Positions 10,377-22,749 of a stretch of DNA of 64,000 nucleotides are shown here, piece by piece. Below the pieces are notes generated by a model. That model saw only the letters and a list, made by a program, of their open reading frames with translations. It searched no databases and was not told the origin of the DNA. The DNA is from Achatina immaculata (lineage: Eukaryota; Mollusca; Gastropoda; Stylommatophora; Achatinidae). The DNA lies in contig CM019704.1 of assembly GCA_009760885.1 (NCBI GenBank), positions 10,686,303-10,750,302 of the forward strand, read 5' to 3'. A program made the translations under genes and the position numbers. Each line of letters begins with the position of its first letter. Position 1 is the first letter of the stretch.

Positions 10377-10858
10377 TTTTAATCTCACCACCGTGTATCA
10401 CTTGTACATTTTAATCTCACCACTGTGTATCACTTGCACATTTTAATCTCACCACCGTGTATCACTTGTACATTTTAATCTCACCACTGTGTATCACTTG
10501 CACATTTTAATCTCACCACCGTGTATCACTTGTACATTTTAATCTCATCACCGTGTATCACTTGTATGTTTTAATCTCACCACCGTGTATCACTTGTATG
10601 TTTTAATCTCACCACCATGTATCACTTGCATGTTTTAATCTCACCACCGTGTATCACTTGTATGTTTTAATCTCACCACCGTGTATCACTTGTATGTTTT
10701 AATCTCACTACCGTGTATCACTTGTATGTTTTAATCTCACCACTGTGTATCATTTGCACATTTTAATCTCACCACCATGTATCACTTGTATGTTTTAATT
10801 TCACCACCGTGTATCACTTGTATGTTTTAATCTCACCACCATGTATCACTTGTATGTT
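10377..10858 (+). repeat. 32-bp minisatellite
   Basis: About 15 copies of a 32-bp unit containing TTTTAATCTCACCACCGTGT followed by ATCACTTGTATG. Variants alternate TACA/GCAC in the first half and TATG in the second half. It ends by fusing to retrotransposon sequence at a shared GTTTTGAAT-like stretch. Confidence 0.93.
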
Positions 10859-11442
10859 TTGAATATCTTGGATCACTACTAACTAATAATGGAGATACAA
10901 TGAGGGAAATTAAAAGGAGGACATCTATTGCTCTTCAGAAAGTAAAACAAATAAAGAATCTGTGGAGAGGAGCAGACAGAACTACAAAAATAAGATTTTT
11001 AAGGGCATGCATCTTTCCCATGGCAACATATGCCTGTGAGACCTGGACACTTAACAAAACAGCTGAGAAACACATAAATGCCTTTGAATGTAAATGCTAC
11101 AGAAGAGTTCTCCAAATATCGTGGACACAAAAAAGAACAAATATATCTATACTACAAGAGCTTAATATTGAAGAAGGCTGGCTAGTAAAGAGGATTAAAG
11201 AGAGAAAACTTAAATATTTTGGACGTATTAAACGTCATGATAATTTAGAGAAGACCGTATTGGAAGGATACATAATGGGAAAAAGAAAAAGAAGAAGACC
11301 AAAACGAAGATGGCTGCAAGAAATCGTTGACGATCTGCAAATGGACGCAGCAGCAGCAGGCCATCTTGCTTACAACCGAGAGGCCTACAGGAGTGCTGTT
11401 TGGGAGGCAAAGTTCCGCAAGGGACATGCAAATGAATGAATG
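10859..11442 (+). mobile_element. RTE-like family 1 fragment, third copy
   Basis: Runs from FEYLGSLLTNNGDT to the stop at 11439 and the (AATG)n tail. Unlike 6397-7473 it keeps 26 bp (encoding roughly SIALQKVKQ), so its frame is continuous for about 190 codons. This copy preserves an older state than the first, with small differences (ENTV to EKTV, HNRE to YNRE). Confidence 0.88.
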
Positions 11443-11476
11443 AGGCTAATATCTAAAGTTATAGTATTTGTTATTC

Positions 11477-12183
11477 TTAACTCTTCTCGTGCGGGAGAAG
11501 AAACACGGACGTGTCGTGGAGTGCGGGAGTAAAAACGCAGGTCTTGGTCTGTAAGGGGGTCTAGTTGTAAAATGAAATGGAAAACAGTATTTCCATGTAC
11601 TTCTGTATACTTAATATGTTTCAAAGTATAGCTAAATGAATGAAAATTTCATAAATGCAGAGTTTTTTAGGAAAAAAGAAGTAATGTGATGTTTTTAGAC
11701 ACTGATTGTGGCCAGCTCACCATCGGCGAGGTCTAGATCTGCACTATTTACCATCTGAGATGTGTAGATCTACTTGTCGATCTCGTATTATGATTCTGTG
11801 TTGCATTCTCGCTGAATGAATGTCTGAACTAACCTCCTAACTACACCTAACTACTTCTCCAGTCGTCTAAATATGTCTAGATCTACTTAGAAAACATTCA
11901 AGAGCAGCGGGGTGGCCATAGGCTCTGTCCAAACCCCTATCTACATCGTCAAAAATTGAAAAATGTCCATGCTTCTCGTCCTTTTTCTCGCTCGGCATCA
12001 CTCGTAACTAGGCACTCTTTCGCCATTTTGAAAGTGTCACCGGAATCACGGACGAAATATGTACAATCTAAATGTTACACCACTTGTTTTAATGAAACAA
12101 ACAATTGTCACTATAATGACCATACGGTAGCTTTGGGACACCAGAAGTGTCACTATATTGACCATACGCACGGAAAGAGTTAA
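11477..12183. mobile_element. TTAA-flanked MITE, subfamily 1, copy 3
   Basis: Third duplicate of the 7544-8249 element, with TTAA at 11477-11480 and 12180-12183. It carries a few private substitutions around 11890-11945. Confidence 0.82.
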
Positions 12184-12405
12184 AATAATATCTAAAGTTA
12201 CTGTTCTTATCTCTCACGGACTGATATCTAAAATTATTGTTCTTGTCTCTCACAAATATCTAAAGTCACTGTTATCTCTCACAGACTGATATCTAAAGTT
12301 CCTATGTTTGTTTATCTAAAGGTAGTGTTTTGACTGATATCTGAAGTTACTGTTCTCATCTCTCACAGACTTAATGTCTAAAGTTACTATGCTTATCTCC
12401 CGCAG
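12184..12405 (+). repeat. Degenerate 36-bp acceptor units before exon B copy 3
   Basis: Third copy of the decayed unit ladder, ending at the CTTATCTCCCGCAG acceptor. Confidence 0.8.
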
Positions 12406-12583
12406 GCTGACATCTTCAGTGGTGTTACCCCAGTCTGTACCCCTAACAGTAAAGGAGGATACAACTGTCAGACATGAACCTTCAACAAGGGATCAATTTT
12501 CCTCACTTGAAATACCATGCTCAGAGATGCAAGAGACAAAAATTCATCAAAATTATCTTCCTCATCATCCAAAGCCCATTGCT
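12406..12583 (+). CDS. Exon B, intact copy 2
   Basis: Same 178-bp exon as 10000-10177, with one visible coding difference (ETKLH to ETKIH). Acceptor, donor and phase are unchanged. It is the copy nearest exon C. Since 178 is not a multiple of three, only one B copy can be included if the frame is to be kept; one A plus one B totals 525 bp, a multiple of three. Identity of the protein is unknown. Confidence 0.68.
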
Positions 12584-12782
12584 GTAAATAGCATACATTT
12601 TTGTTTATTTAAGTAATGCATCATTAGATGATATTGACATTTTGTGTAAAAGAAATAATATAAAATAGACTGTCTATGATCTTGACTATAAAAAAACTTG
12701 ATATTATCATTGTTACTTGTACTGTCAAAATATAAAAAGCAACGTAAGTATAAAAAAAGGGGACAAAAACACTGATATCATG

Positions 12783-13154
12783 TTTTAATCTCACCACCGT
12801 GTATCACTTGTACATTTTAATCTCACCACTGTGTATCACTTGCACATTTTAATCTCACCACTGTGTATCACTTGCACATTTTAATCTTACCACTGTGTAT
12901 CACTTGTACATTTTAATCTCACCACTGTGTATCACTTGTACATTTTAATCTCACCACCGTGTATCACTTGTACATTTTAATCTCATCACCGTGTATCACT
13001 TGTATGTTTTAATCTCACCACCGTGTATCACTTGCATGTTTTAATCTCACCACATGTATCACTTGTATGTTTTAATCTCACCACCATGTATCACTTGTAT
13101 GTTTTAATCTCACCACCATGTATCACTTGTATGTTTTAATCTCACCACCGTGTA
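12783..13154 (+). repeat. 32-bp minisatellite, second block
   Basis: About 11 to 12 copies of the unit at 10377-10858, following the same exon B flank. It ends in unique sequence 200 bp before exon C. Confidence 0.93.
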
Positions 13155-13351
13155 GCTTCCTAGCCATGTTCACATGTCTTTGTCCCCTAAGGCAGTTTGA
13201 AGGTGATGCTTATAATAATAATGAAATCACATTGCATGGTGGTTATAAAAACCATGTGACAAGGAATGTCTAATCATTTAGAAGTTCGCACCAAAATCCA
13301 GACATACTTGCTAGATATGTTGAGAAGACTTTATTTTTGCATTGTTTGCAG
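13155..13351 (+). other. Intron end before exon C
   Basis: Unique intronic sequence ending in TTTATTTTTGCATTGTTTGCAG, a strong polypyrimidine/AG acceptor. Confidence 0.6.
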
Positions 13352-13473
13352 AACAGTCAGTTTGCTGGTCGACTCAGTGACAAGAGTTCCTTTCTGTTTT
13401 CAAGAAAGGTGGACTATATCAGAGCAGCTTTACTTAGTGCATTAGATATACAGCTGAATCCATTGCCGCACAA
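13352..13473 (+). CDS. Exon C of the plus-strand gene
   Basis: A 122-bp exon between a strong TTGTTTGCAG acceptor and a CACAA/GTAGGT donor. In phase 0 it is open and encodes 40 residues (NSQFAGRLSDKSSFLFSRK, then VDYIRAALLSALDIQLNPLP), looking like a short amphipathic helix region. The other two frames do not fit the neighbours. It leaves AA, completed by the first A of exon D to give lysine. It is single-copy here. I do not recognise the domain. The best evidence that it is real is the triple agreement of acceptor, donor and phase with both neighbouring exons. Confidence 0.72.
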
Positions 13474-13549
13474 GTAGGTTCATATGTGTCAGGTTCAGGT
13501 TGTTACAGGTTGTACGTCAGCTATAGTCTTTTACTGTTTTGACACATGC

Positions 13550-15112
13550 CACCACTGAGCTAGTTATATGTTGATGTACGTCAAAGTTGAGCTAGTTATA
13601 TATTGATGTATGTCAAAGTTGAGCTAGTTATATGTTGGTGTATGTCAAAGTTGAGCTAGTTATATGTTGATGTATGTCAAAGTTGAGCTAGTTATATGTT
13701 GATGTATGTCAGAGTTGAGCTTGTTATATGTTGATGTATGTCAAAGTTGAACTAGTTATATGTTAATGTATGTCAAAGTTGAGCTAGTTATAAGTTGATG
13801 TATGTCACCACTGAGCTAGTTATATGTTGATGTATGTCAGCACTGAGGTAGTTATATGTTGATGTATGTCAGCGCTGAGCTAGTTATATGTTGATGTATG
13901 TCAGCACTGAGCTAGTTATATGTTGATGTATGTCAGCACTCAGCTAGTTATATGTTGATGTATGTCACCACTGAGCTAGTTATATGTTAATGTATGTCAA
14001 AGTTGAGCTAGTTATAAGTTGATGTATGTCACCACTGAGCTAGTTATATGTTGATGTATGTCAGCACTGAGCTAGTTAAATGTTGATGTATGTCAGCACT
14101 GAGCTAGTTATATGTTGATGTATGTCAGCATTGAGCTAGTTATATGTTGATGTATGTCAGTGCTGAGCTAGTTATAAGTTGATGTATGTCAGCACTTGGC
14201 TAGTTATAAGTTGGTGTATGTCAATGCTGAGCTAGTTATATGTTGATGTATGTCAGCACTGAGCTAGTTATATGTTGATGTATGACAGCATTGAGCTAGT
14301 TATATGTTGATGTATGTCAGCACTGAGCTAGTTAAATGTAAATGTATGTCAGCATTGAGCTAGTTATATGTTGGTGTATGTCAACGCTGAGCTAGTTATA
14401 AGTTGATGTATGTCAGCGCTGGGCTAGTTATAAGTTGATGTATGTCAGCACTTGGCTAGTTATAAGTTGGTGTATGTCAACGCTGAGCTAGTTATAAGTT
14501 GATGTATGTCAGCGCTGGGCTAGTTATAAGTTGATGTATGTCAGCACTTGGCTAGTTATAAGTTGGTGTATGTCAATGCTGAGCTAGTTATATGTTGATG
14601 TATGTCAGGACTGAGCTAGTTACATGGTGATGTATGTCAACATTGAGCTAGTTATAAGTTGATGTATGTCAGCGCTGAGCTAGTTATAAGTTTATGTATG
14701 TCAGCACTTGGCTAGTTATAAGTTGGTGTATGTCAATGCTGAGCTAGTTATATGTTGATGTATGTCAGGACTGAGCTAGTTACATGTGATGTATGTCACC
14801 ACTGAGCTAGTTATATGTTGATGTATGTCACCACTGAGCTAGTTATATGTTGATGTATGTCAGCACTCAGCTAGTTATATGTTGATGTATGTCACCACTG
14901 AGCTAGTTATATGTTGATGTATGTCAGCACTCAGCTAGTTATATGTTTATGTATGTCACCACTGAGCTAGTTATAAGTTGATGTATGTCAGCACTCAGCT
15001 AGTTATAAGTTGATGTATGTCAGCACTCAGCTAGTTATAAGTTGATGTATGTCAGCACTCAGCTAGTTATAAGTTGATGTATGTCAGCACTGAGCTAGTT
15101 ATATGTTGATGG
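13550..15112 (+). repeat. 32-bp minisatellite with higher-order variants
   Basis: About 49 copies of a 32-bp unit, GAGCTAGTTATATGTTGATG followed by TATGTCAGCACT. Variants CACCACT, AAAGTT, GCGCT, CTTGGC and CTCAGC occur in recurring runs, so blocks of several units were copied together. A mariner element splits the array at 15113. Confidence 0.95.
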
Positions 15113-16355
15113 GTGTCAGATTTTGAGGTGCAGTCAGTATTTGGACTGGATTTCTCATGCTTGAACATAGAACAGTTATGACACCAGCTGCTAGGATCAT
15201 GACCCCCAATGTGTGACCGACCAGTGTGCTGAAAATGGGCAATTTTTTTGCAATGGAAATAACACAGCACAAGTTTTTTAAAATGTAAGTTAAATGCTCT
15301 GTGTGATTTGTGTGACATGGTGAATTTCTGTGAGCAGCGTGTGTGCACTAAATTCTGTTTCAAGTTAGAGAAAACATCTCCAGAATGTAATGAAATGTTG
15401 AAGATGACTTTTGGAAAACAGGCTGTGAGTGGTTTAAGAGGGTAGAATATCAACTGATCATGGAAAATGCCCAGGTGGATCGGTGTCTAGTTCAGTGCCA
15501 GAAGTGATTGGGAGAGTGCATCACTTTATCTATGAAGACCATCGTTGAACAGCTGATAAGTCAGTGTGCTAGCAGGAATCAGTCATGGAAGATGTTACAG
15601 AATTGTAGAGGAGGATCTGATGATGTGGTGCATCACATCAGAGTTTGTGCCCAGACTTGTGAGCGCTGACCAAAAGCATGAATGATCTGATGTTTGCTCT
15701 GACCTCAGCTTTCTTTCAAGTGTCATTAAGTGTGATAAAACCTGGGTCTATGCCTACAACACAGAAACCAAATGACAGTTCAACCAATGGAAGAATCTAC
15801 AATCACCTCAACCAAAGAAAGCTAGGCAAGTCAAGAACAGTGTCAAGCCCATGTTGATTTGTTTGTTTTTGATAAACAAGGGAACTGTTCACAAGAAGTT
15901 TGTTCCCCCTGATCAGACAGCTACTTCTGCTTTCTGTTGAGGTCGTGTGGCGTCCGTGAGAGAATGTGAGAAATGAGCGGTGGAACAAGATATGACTTCT
16001 CCACCACGCCAATGCACCAGATCATGTTTCCCACCAGACTCGATGGCCTTTGGCCAGTAACAACATTATTCTGCTGCCCCATCCTCCCTATGCTCCAAAT
16101 CTTACATCCTGTGACATTTTCTTGTTTCCAAAACTGAAGATGGGGTGAAGATTTCAAATAGTGGAGGAAATTCAAGCAGATTTACAGGCTCTTTTCAGCC
16201 CACTGAGAAAAAATGACTTCCAGGACTGCTTCTGAAGGTGGCAGCTCCACTGGGATCCTTACCTAGGCTTGGAGGTGGACTCCTCTGAGGGTGATGGTGG
16301 CCCCTAATGTCTGAAGTACACTTTTTTTTCTTTTAATGTCTTCAGTCCCTGTACT
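15113..16355 (+). mobile_element. Mariner pseudogene, first copy
   Basis: A DD34D-type mariner transposase remnant on the plus strand, recognisable despite many stops. CDKTWVYAYNTETK is near 15732-15775, LLHHANAPDHVSHQTR near 15990-16040, HPPYAPNLTSCDIFLFPKLK near 16080-16140, and EIQADLQALFSPL near 16170. Catalytic aspartates have decayed in part (HDN expected, HAN seen; SPDLAP expected, APNLTS seen). Array units flank both sides, so it was inserted into the minisatellite. Confidence 0.85.
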
Positions 16356-17136
16356 TAAATGTTGATGTATGTCACCATTGAGCTAGTTATATGTTGGTGT
16401 ATGCCAACGCTGAGCTAGTTATAAGTTGATGTATGTCAACACTGGGCTAGTTATGAGTTTATGTATGTCAGCACTTGGCTAGTTATAAGTTGGTGTATGT
16501 CAATGCTGAGCTAGTTATATGTTGATGTATGTCAGGACTGAGCTAGTTACATGGTAATGTATGTCAACATTGAGCTAGTTAAATGTTGATGTATGTCAGC
16601 ACTGAGCTAGTTATATGTTGATGTATGTCAGCATTGAGCTAGTTATATGTTGATGTATGTCAGTGCTGAGCTAGTTATAAGTTGATGTATGTCAGCACTT
16701 GGCTAGTTATAAGTTGGTGTATGTCAATGCTGAGCTAGTTATATGTTGATATATGTCAGCACTGAGCTAGTTATATGTTGATGTATGACAGCATTGAGCT
16801 AGTTATATGTTGATGTATGTCAGCACTGAGCTAGTTATATGTTGATGTATGTCACCACTGAGCTAGTTATATGTTGATGTATGTCACCACTGAGCTAGTT
16901 ATATGTTGATGTATGTCACCACTGAGCTAGTTATATGTTGATGTATGTCAGCACTCAGCTAGTTATATGTTGATGTATGTCAGCACTGAGCTAGTTATAT
17001 GTTGATGTATGTCAGCACTCAGCTAGTTATATGTTTATGTATGTCACCACTGAGCTAGTTATAAGTTGATGTATGTCAGCACTCAGCTAGTTATAAGTTG
17101 ATGTATGTCAGCACTGAGCTAGTTATATGTTGATGG
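16356..17136 (+). repeat. 32-bp minisatellite, second block
   Basis: About 24 copies of the 13550-15112 unit between the two mariner copies. Confidence 0.95.
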
Positions 17137-18379
17137 GTGTCAGATTTTGAGGTGCAGTCAGTATTTGGACTGGATTTCTCATGCTTGAACATAGAACAGT
17201 TATGACACCAGCTGCTAGGATCATGACCCCCAATGTGTGACCGACCAGTGTGCTGAAAATGGGCAATTTTTTTGCAATGGAAATAACACAGCACAAGTTT
17301 TTTAAAATGTAAGTTAAATGCTCTGTGTGATTTGTGTGACATGGTGAATTTCTGTGAGCAGCGTGTGTGCACTAAATTCTGTTTCAAGTTAGAGAAAACA
17401 TCTCCAGAATGTAATGAAATGTTGAAGATGACTTTTGGAAAACAGGCTGTGAGTGGTTTAAGAGGGTAGAATATCAACTGATCATGGAAAATGCCCAGGT
17501 GGATCGGTGTCTAGTTCAGTGCCAGAAGTGATTGGGAGAGTGCATCACTTTATCTATGAAGACCATCGTTGAACAGCTGATAAGTCAGTGTGCTAGCAGG
17601 AATCAGTCATGGAAGATGTTACAGAATTGTAGAGGAGGATCTGATGATGTGGTGCATCACATCAGAGTTTGTGCCCAGACTTGTGAGCGCTGACCAAAAG
17701 CATGAATGATCTGATGTTTGCTCTGACCTCAGCTTTCTTTCAAGTGTCATTAAGTGTGATAAAACCTGGGTCTATGCCTACAACACAGAAACCAAATGAC
17801 AATTCAACCAATGGAAGAATCTACAATCACCTCAACCAAAGAAAGCTAGGCAAGTCAAGAACAGTGTCAAGCCCATGTTGATTTGTTTGTTTTTGATAAA
17901 CAAGGGAACTGTTCACAAGAAGTTTGTTCCCCCTGATCAGACAGCTACTTCTGCTTTCTGTTGAGCTCGTGTGGCGTCCGTGAGAGAATGTGAGAAATGA
18001 GCGGTGGAACAAGATATGACTTCTCCACCACGCCAATGCACCAGATCATGTTTCCCACCAGACTCGATGGCCTTTGGCCAGTAACAACATTATTCTGCTG
18101 CCCCATCCTCCCTATGCTCCAAATCTTACATCCTGTGACATTTTCTTGTTTCCAAAACTGAAGATGGGGTGAAGATTTCAAATAGTGGAGGAAATTCAAG
18201 CAGATTTACAGGCTCTTCTCAGCCCACTGAGAAAAAATGACTTCCAGGACTGCTTCTGAAGGTGGCAGCTCCACTGGGATCCTTACCTAGACTCGGAGGT
18301 GGACTCCTCTGAGGGTGATGGTGGCCCCTAATGTCTGAAGTACACTTTTTTTTCTTTTAATGTCTTCAGTCCCTGTACT
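17137..18379 (+). mobile_element. Mariner pseudogene, second copy
   Basis: Duplicate of 15113-16355 at a spacing of 2024 bp with only a few substitutions and the same disabling stops, so it arose by tandem duplication including part of the array. Its right flank is different: it runs directly into the tail of an RTE-like element. Confidence 0.85.
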
Positions 18380-21300
18380 TAATCTTATCTTATATCCTTC
18401 CCATGCCGTTAAACATCACATAGGGCTCGCAAGGTAGTTTGCCAATTTTTCCTGTCTTCGGCGAGTCTTTCAACCTCATCAAGGGATTTTATGCCTGTTA
18501 ATTTGGCCTCTCTTAACAATGTCCCCTTCAGAGTTTCACGCGGCCTGCCTCTTTTTCTTTGGCCTGTTGTGTTCCACTTGATAGCTTGTTTTGGGATTCT
18601 CTGACTGTTTCTTCTCATCACGTGACCAACATATGTCCATCTCATTTTCCTGATCACCCATGAGACTGGTTGTTGTTCAGTCATCTGCCTTATCTCTGCA
18701 TTGTTCTTGAATTTGTTCCACTTGATGCCAAGTATTTTCCTTAGGCATTTGTTTTCAAAAGAGTCTAATTTCTTGTCTATTTCTTTAGTTGTTTTCTAGC
18801 TTTCGCATGCATAAATGAGGGAGAATATTAAATTTGAACTGAATAATCTTAACTTGGTTTTTGTGCTTATAACTTTTGAATGCCATATGTTCTCAAAATT
18901 CTTGAAGATTGATGCTGCTTTTGCAATTCTAATTCTAACTTCCTTTCTGGTGTCACCATCCTGGTCTATGTAGCTGCCAAGGTATGCAAATTGATTGACT
19001 TCTTCAATATCTGTCCCTTCTACATGTATTTTTCTATTTTGATTAATGGGAATTTTCATTATTTTTGTTTTGTCCTTGTTAATTTCAAGTCCTATTTTGC
19101 TAGCCAGTGAAGACAGGCTATCTGTTTTTTCTTGCATGGAATTCACATTGTTGGTGATAAGAGTTATGTTATCAGCAAAATCAAGATCTTCTTGTTGGGT
19201 CCCATGTACCCAGTCAATACCTGTGTTACCTGTGCAGCATTTTTTCATTATGAAGTCTATTGTAATTCCAAAAAGCAAAGGATTCAACATGCATCCTTGT
19301 TTCACGCCTGTTTCATCCCTTCTTCTGTTTTGACCGCACAAACACATCCATTGTAGAAGTCCTTAATGATGTTGACAATCTTAGATGGTATTCCATATAG
19401 ACTTAAAATTCTCCACAATGAATCTCTGTGTACACTATCAAATGCCTTTTTAAAATCTGTGAAGTTCAGGATTAACGGTTTTTGCTTTTCAGTATGTTCT
19501 TCAAGTATTATTCTTAGAGTAAAGATCTGGTCGAGACAGCTTCTCCCTTTTCAAAATCCCGCTTGTTCTTCTCTCATTGCAGTATCCACTATATCTTTAA
19601 GTCTATTCAAAATGACCTTGCAAAATACTTTTGACACAATTGATATTAAGGTTACTCCTCTCCAGTTGTTACAGTCACTAAGGTTGCCCTTTTTTGGTAT
19701 TTTAACAATGATTCCTTTTCTTCTTTCCAAATCTTATTAAACATTCTCTGTAGTTGTCTCATGTTGTCATTATTGATAGCTTTTAACATTTTGGGTGTTA
19801 TTTCATCTTTACCTGCAGCTTTTTGTTAGCCAGTGAAGACAGGCTATCTGTTTTTTCTTGCATGGAATTCACATTGTTGGTGATAAGAGTTATGTTATCA
19901 GCAAAATCAAGATCTTCTTGTTGGGTCCCATGTACCCAGTCAATACCTGTGTTACCTGTGCAGCATTTTTTCATTATGAAGTCTATTGTAATTCCAAAAA
20001 GCAAAGGAGACAACATACATCCTTGTTTCACGCCTGTTTCATCCCTTCTTCTGTTTTGACCGCACAAACACATCCATTGTAGAAGTCCTTAATGATGTTG
20101 ACAATCTTAGATGGTATTCCATATAGACTTAAAATTCTCCACAATGAATCTCTGTGTACGCTATCAAATGCCTTTTTAAAATCTGTGAAGTTCAGTATTA
20201 ACGGTTTCTGCTTTTCAGTATGTTCTTCAAGTATTATTCTTAGAGTAAAGATCTGGTCGAGACAGCTTCTCCCTTTTCAAAATCCCGCTTGTTCTTCTCT
20301 CATTGCAGTATCCACTATATCTTTAAGTCTATTCAAAATGACCTTGCAAAATACTTTTGACACAATTGATATTAAGGTTACTCCTCTCCAGTTGTTACAG
20401 TCACTAAGGTTGCCCTTTTTTGGTATTTTAACAATGATTCCTTTTTTCTGTTCAGAACGGACCTTTTCTTCTTTCCAAATCTTATTAAACATTCTCTGTA
20501 GTTGTCTCATGTTGTCATTATTGATAGCTTTTAACATTTTGGGTGTTATTTCATCTTTACCTGCAGCTTTTTGTTAGCCATTAAATTCACTGCTGTTTCA
20601 ATTTCATGCAATGTAATTTCATCTAGGTTGACATTTAATTGTTGGGCTGGTAAGTCAGTTTCAAGGTTTATCAATTCTTTTGGGTGTGGTCAATTAAATA
20701 TTTCTTGGAAGTGTTCAGCCCATCTTTGCTTATGGTCTTTACTTGATGTTAATAGGATTCAAGTTTTGCTAAGGATTGGTCTTTCTTTAGATGTAATAGT
20801 ACCTGTTAGCCTCTTGTTTGTTATATAAAGTTTTGCTGTCTCCTGTTTTTGCTGCTTTATCTGCCTATTTCGCCATATTGTCTATGTATTCTCTTTATCC
20901 GTTCTAGCTGAACTTTTTACTTTCTTGTTTATATCTTTGTATGTTGCTTTCACCAGATCTTTTCCAAGATCTGTTTTTATATTCAACATTTCTAATTTGG
21001 CTGCTCATCTGTCATGTATGTACTTCCATGTGTTTTCTGATATCCATGCTTTTCTATTTGGTTTTTTCAGTCCAGCGCTTGCTTTTGCTGCTGTGATTAC
21101 GGCTGTGCTGTAAGAATTCCATAATTCATCTATACCTATCTCCTCAACTTCACTGGGTGTTGTGGAATGATTTGCAAGCTCCTGATTAAAATTACTGTTA
21201 GTATTTTCTTCTTGTAGACTGTGGCTGTTTATCTTTCTGTGTATTGATTTCTTGTGTTAGCTTTTCAGTTTTAGTTTTATTTTCCCTATACACAGGTTGT

Positions 21301-21590
21301 GATCACTGTTAACATCTGCACCCCTATATACCCTTACATATATCAGATATGTTCTGTATTGCTTTCTAATACAAAAATGATCTGTCTGGTTTCTAGTTCT
21401 ATCATCTGGAGATATCCATGTTGTTTTATGTATCTCTTTGTGTGGAAATATTGTGCCTCCAATGACCATGCCCTCTGTTAGACATATTTCAACAAATCTT
21501 TCTCTGTTCTGATTAACCGTGTCAGTTCCTTCTTTTCCTATTACTTTTTCAGTGTCGGTGTTATCTTTCCCTACCTTAGCTGTACTTAAT
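18380..21590 (-). mobile_element. RTE-like retrotransposon, family 2, rearranged
   Basis: Read on the minus strand from 21590. The end of an AP endonuclease domain comes first (AKVG near 21570; NQTDHF and RGADVNSDHNLCIGK near 21300-21400). Then the RT fingers (CNNWRGVTLISIVSKVFCK, 20440-20330) and the palm with motif A (FTDFKKAFDSVH) follow. The RT motif KQGCMLSPLLFGI comes next, with the box LDFADNI in place of the usual YADD. The thumb is AYLGSYIDQDGDT near 18960, and the C-terminal end is TYVGHVMRRNSQRIPKQAI to LRALCDV, with a stop at 18409. The tail is (ATAAG)n. A 726-bp internal tandem duplication (19100-19826 copied at 19827-20552), frameshifts and a truncated 5' end make it inactive. 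Confidence 0.88.
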
Positions 21591-21599
21591 ACACTTGAT

Positions 21600-22345
21600 A
21601 TATTGATATGTCTGGACGTTGATCTGTTATAGGTTGTTATGTGCTGGCACTGATCTGTTATACATTAATGTGTGTGAGCACTGATACATTAATGTGAGTG
21701 AGCACTGATCTGTTATACATTAATGTGTGTGAGCACTGATACATTAATGTGAGTGAGCACTGATCTGTTATACATTAATGTGTGTGAGCACTGATACATT
21801 AATGTGAGTGAGCACTGATCTGTTATACATTAATGTGTGTGAGCATTGATACATTAATGTGTGTGAGCACTGATACATTAATGTGAGTGAGCACTGATCT
21901 GTTATACATTAATGTGTGTAAGCACTGATACATTAATGTGAGTGAGCACTGATCGGTTATACATTAATGTGTGTGAGCATAGATACATTAATGTGTGTGA
22001 GCATTGATACATTAATGTGAGTGAGCACTGATCTGTTATACATTAATGTGTGTGAGCATTGATACATTAATGTGAGTGAGCACTGATCTGTTATACATTA
22101 ATGTATGTGAGCACTGATACATTAATGTGAGTGAGCACTGATCTGTTATACATTAATGTGTGTGAGCATTGATACATTAATGTGTGTGAGCACTGATACA
22201 TTAATGTGAGTGAGCACTGATCTGTTATACATTAATGTGTGTGAGCATTGATACATTAATGTGAGTGAGCACTGATCTGTTATACATTAATGTGTGTAAG
22301 CACTGATACATTAATGTGAGTGAGCACTGATCTGTTATAAGTTGA
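21600..22345 (+). repeat. Composite 31+24-bp minisatellite
   Basis: Alternation of a long form (ACATTAATGTGTGTGAGCAC then TGATCTGTTAT) and a short form lacking CTGTTAT, mostly as a 55-bp pair. In three places two short forms stand in a row. About 26 monomers. Confidence 0.93.
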
Positions 22346-22749
22346 TGCATCTGGGTATTGATTTTTTTATATGTTGTTGTGTTTTGGTATTCATCTGTTA
22401 AATATTGTTATGTGTCATCACTGATCTGTTATAGGTAGATATGTATAATCACTGATCTGTTACTTGCTGATGGGTATTAGTTCTGAACCACAATAATATT
22501 TGTGTGTTTTCTTTGATATTTCTCTTTGTTTTTATATTGTTTCTTTGTTTTTGTCAACAGAAAATCTTTGTGAACCTGTGAAGTATTATTTTTCTTTCAT
22601 AGCAAAATTACATTTAAATTACTGACTGAGGAAGATGTCAAATAATATTTTTAATTGTGATGTTTTGTCATTTATGACATTAAACTTTCAAGCTAATTGA
22701 AAACTTTGCATGCTTTTTTCTGAGGTCACTTTGGTTTTGTTTTCCCCAG
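22346..22749 (+). other. Intron end before exon D
   Basis: Decayed units of the previous array, then T-rich intronic DNA ending GGTTTTGTTTTCCCCAG, a strong acceptor. Confidence 0.6.

Noticed and set aside
15067..15453. 128-codon minus-strand ORF, also at 17091-17477
   Set aside because: Lies antisense to the mariner element and includes array sequence; no independent support.
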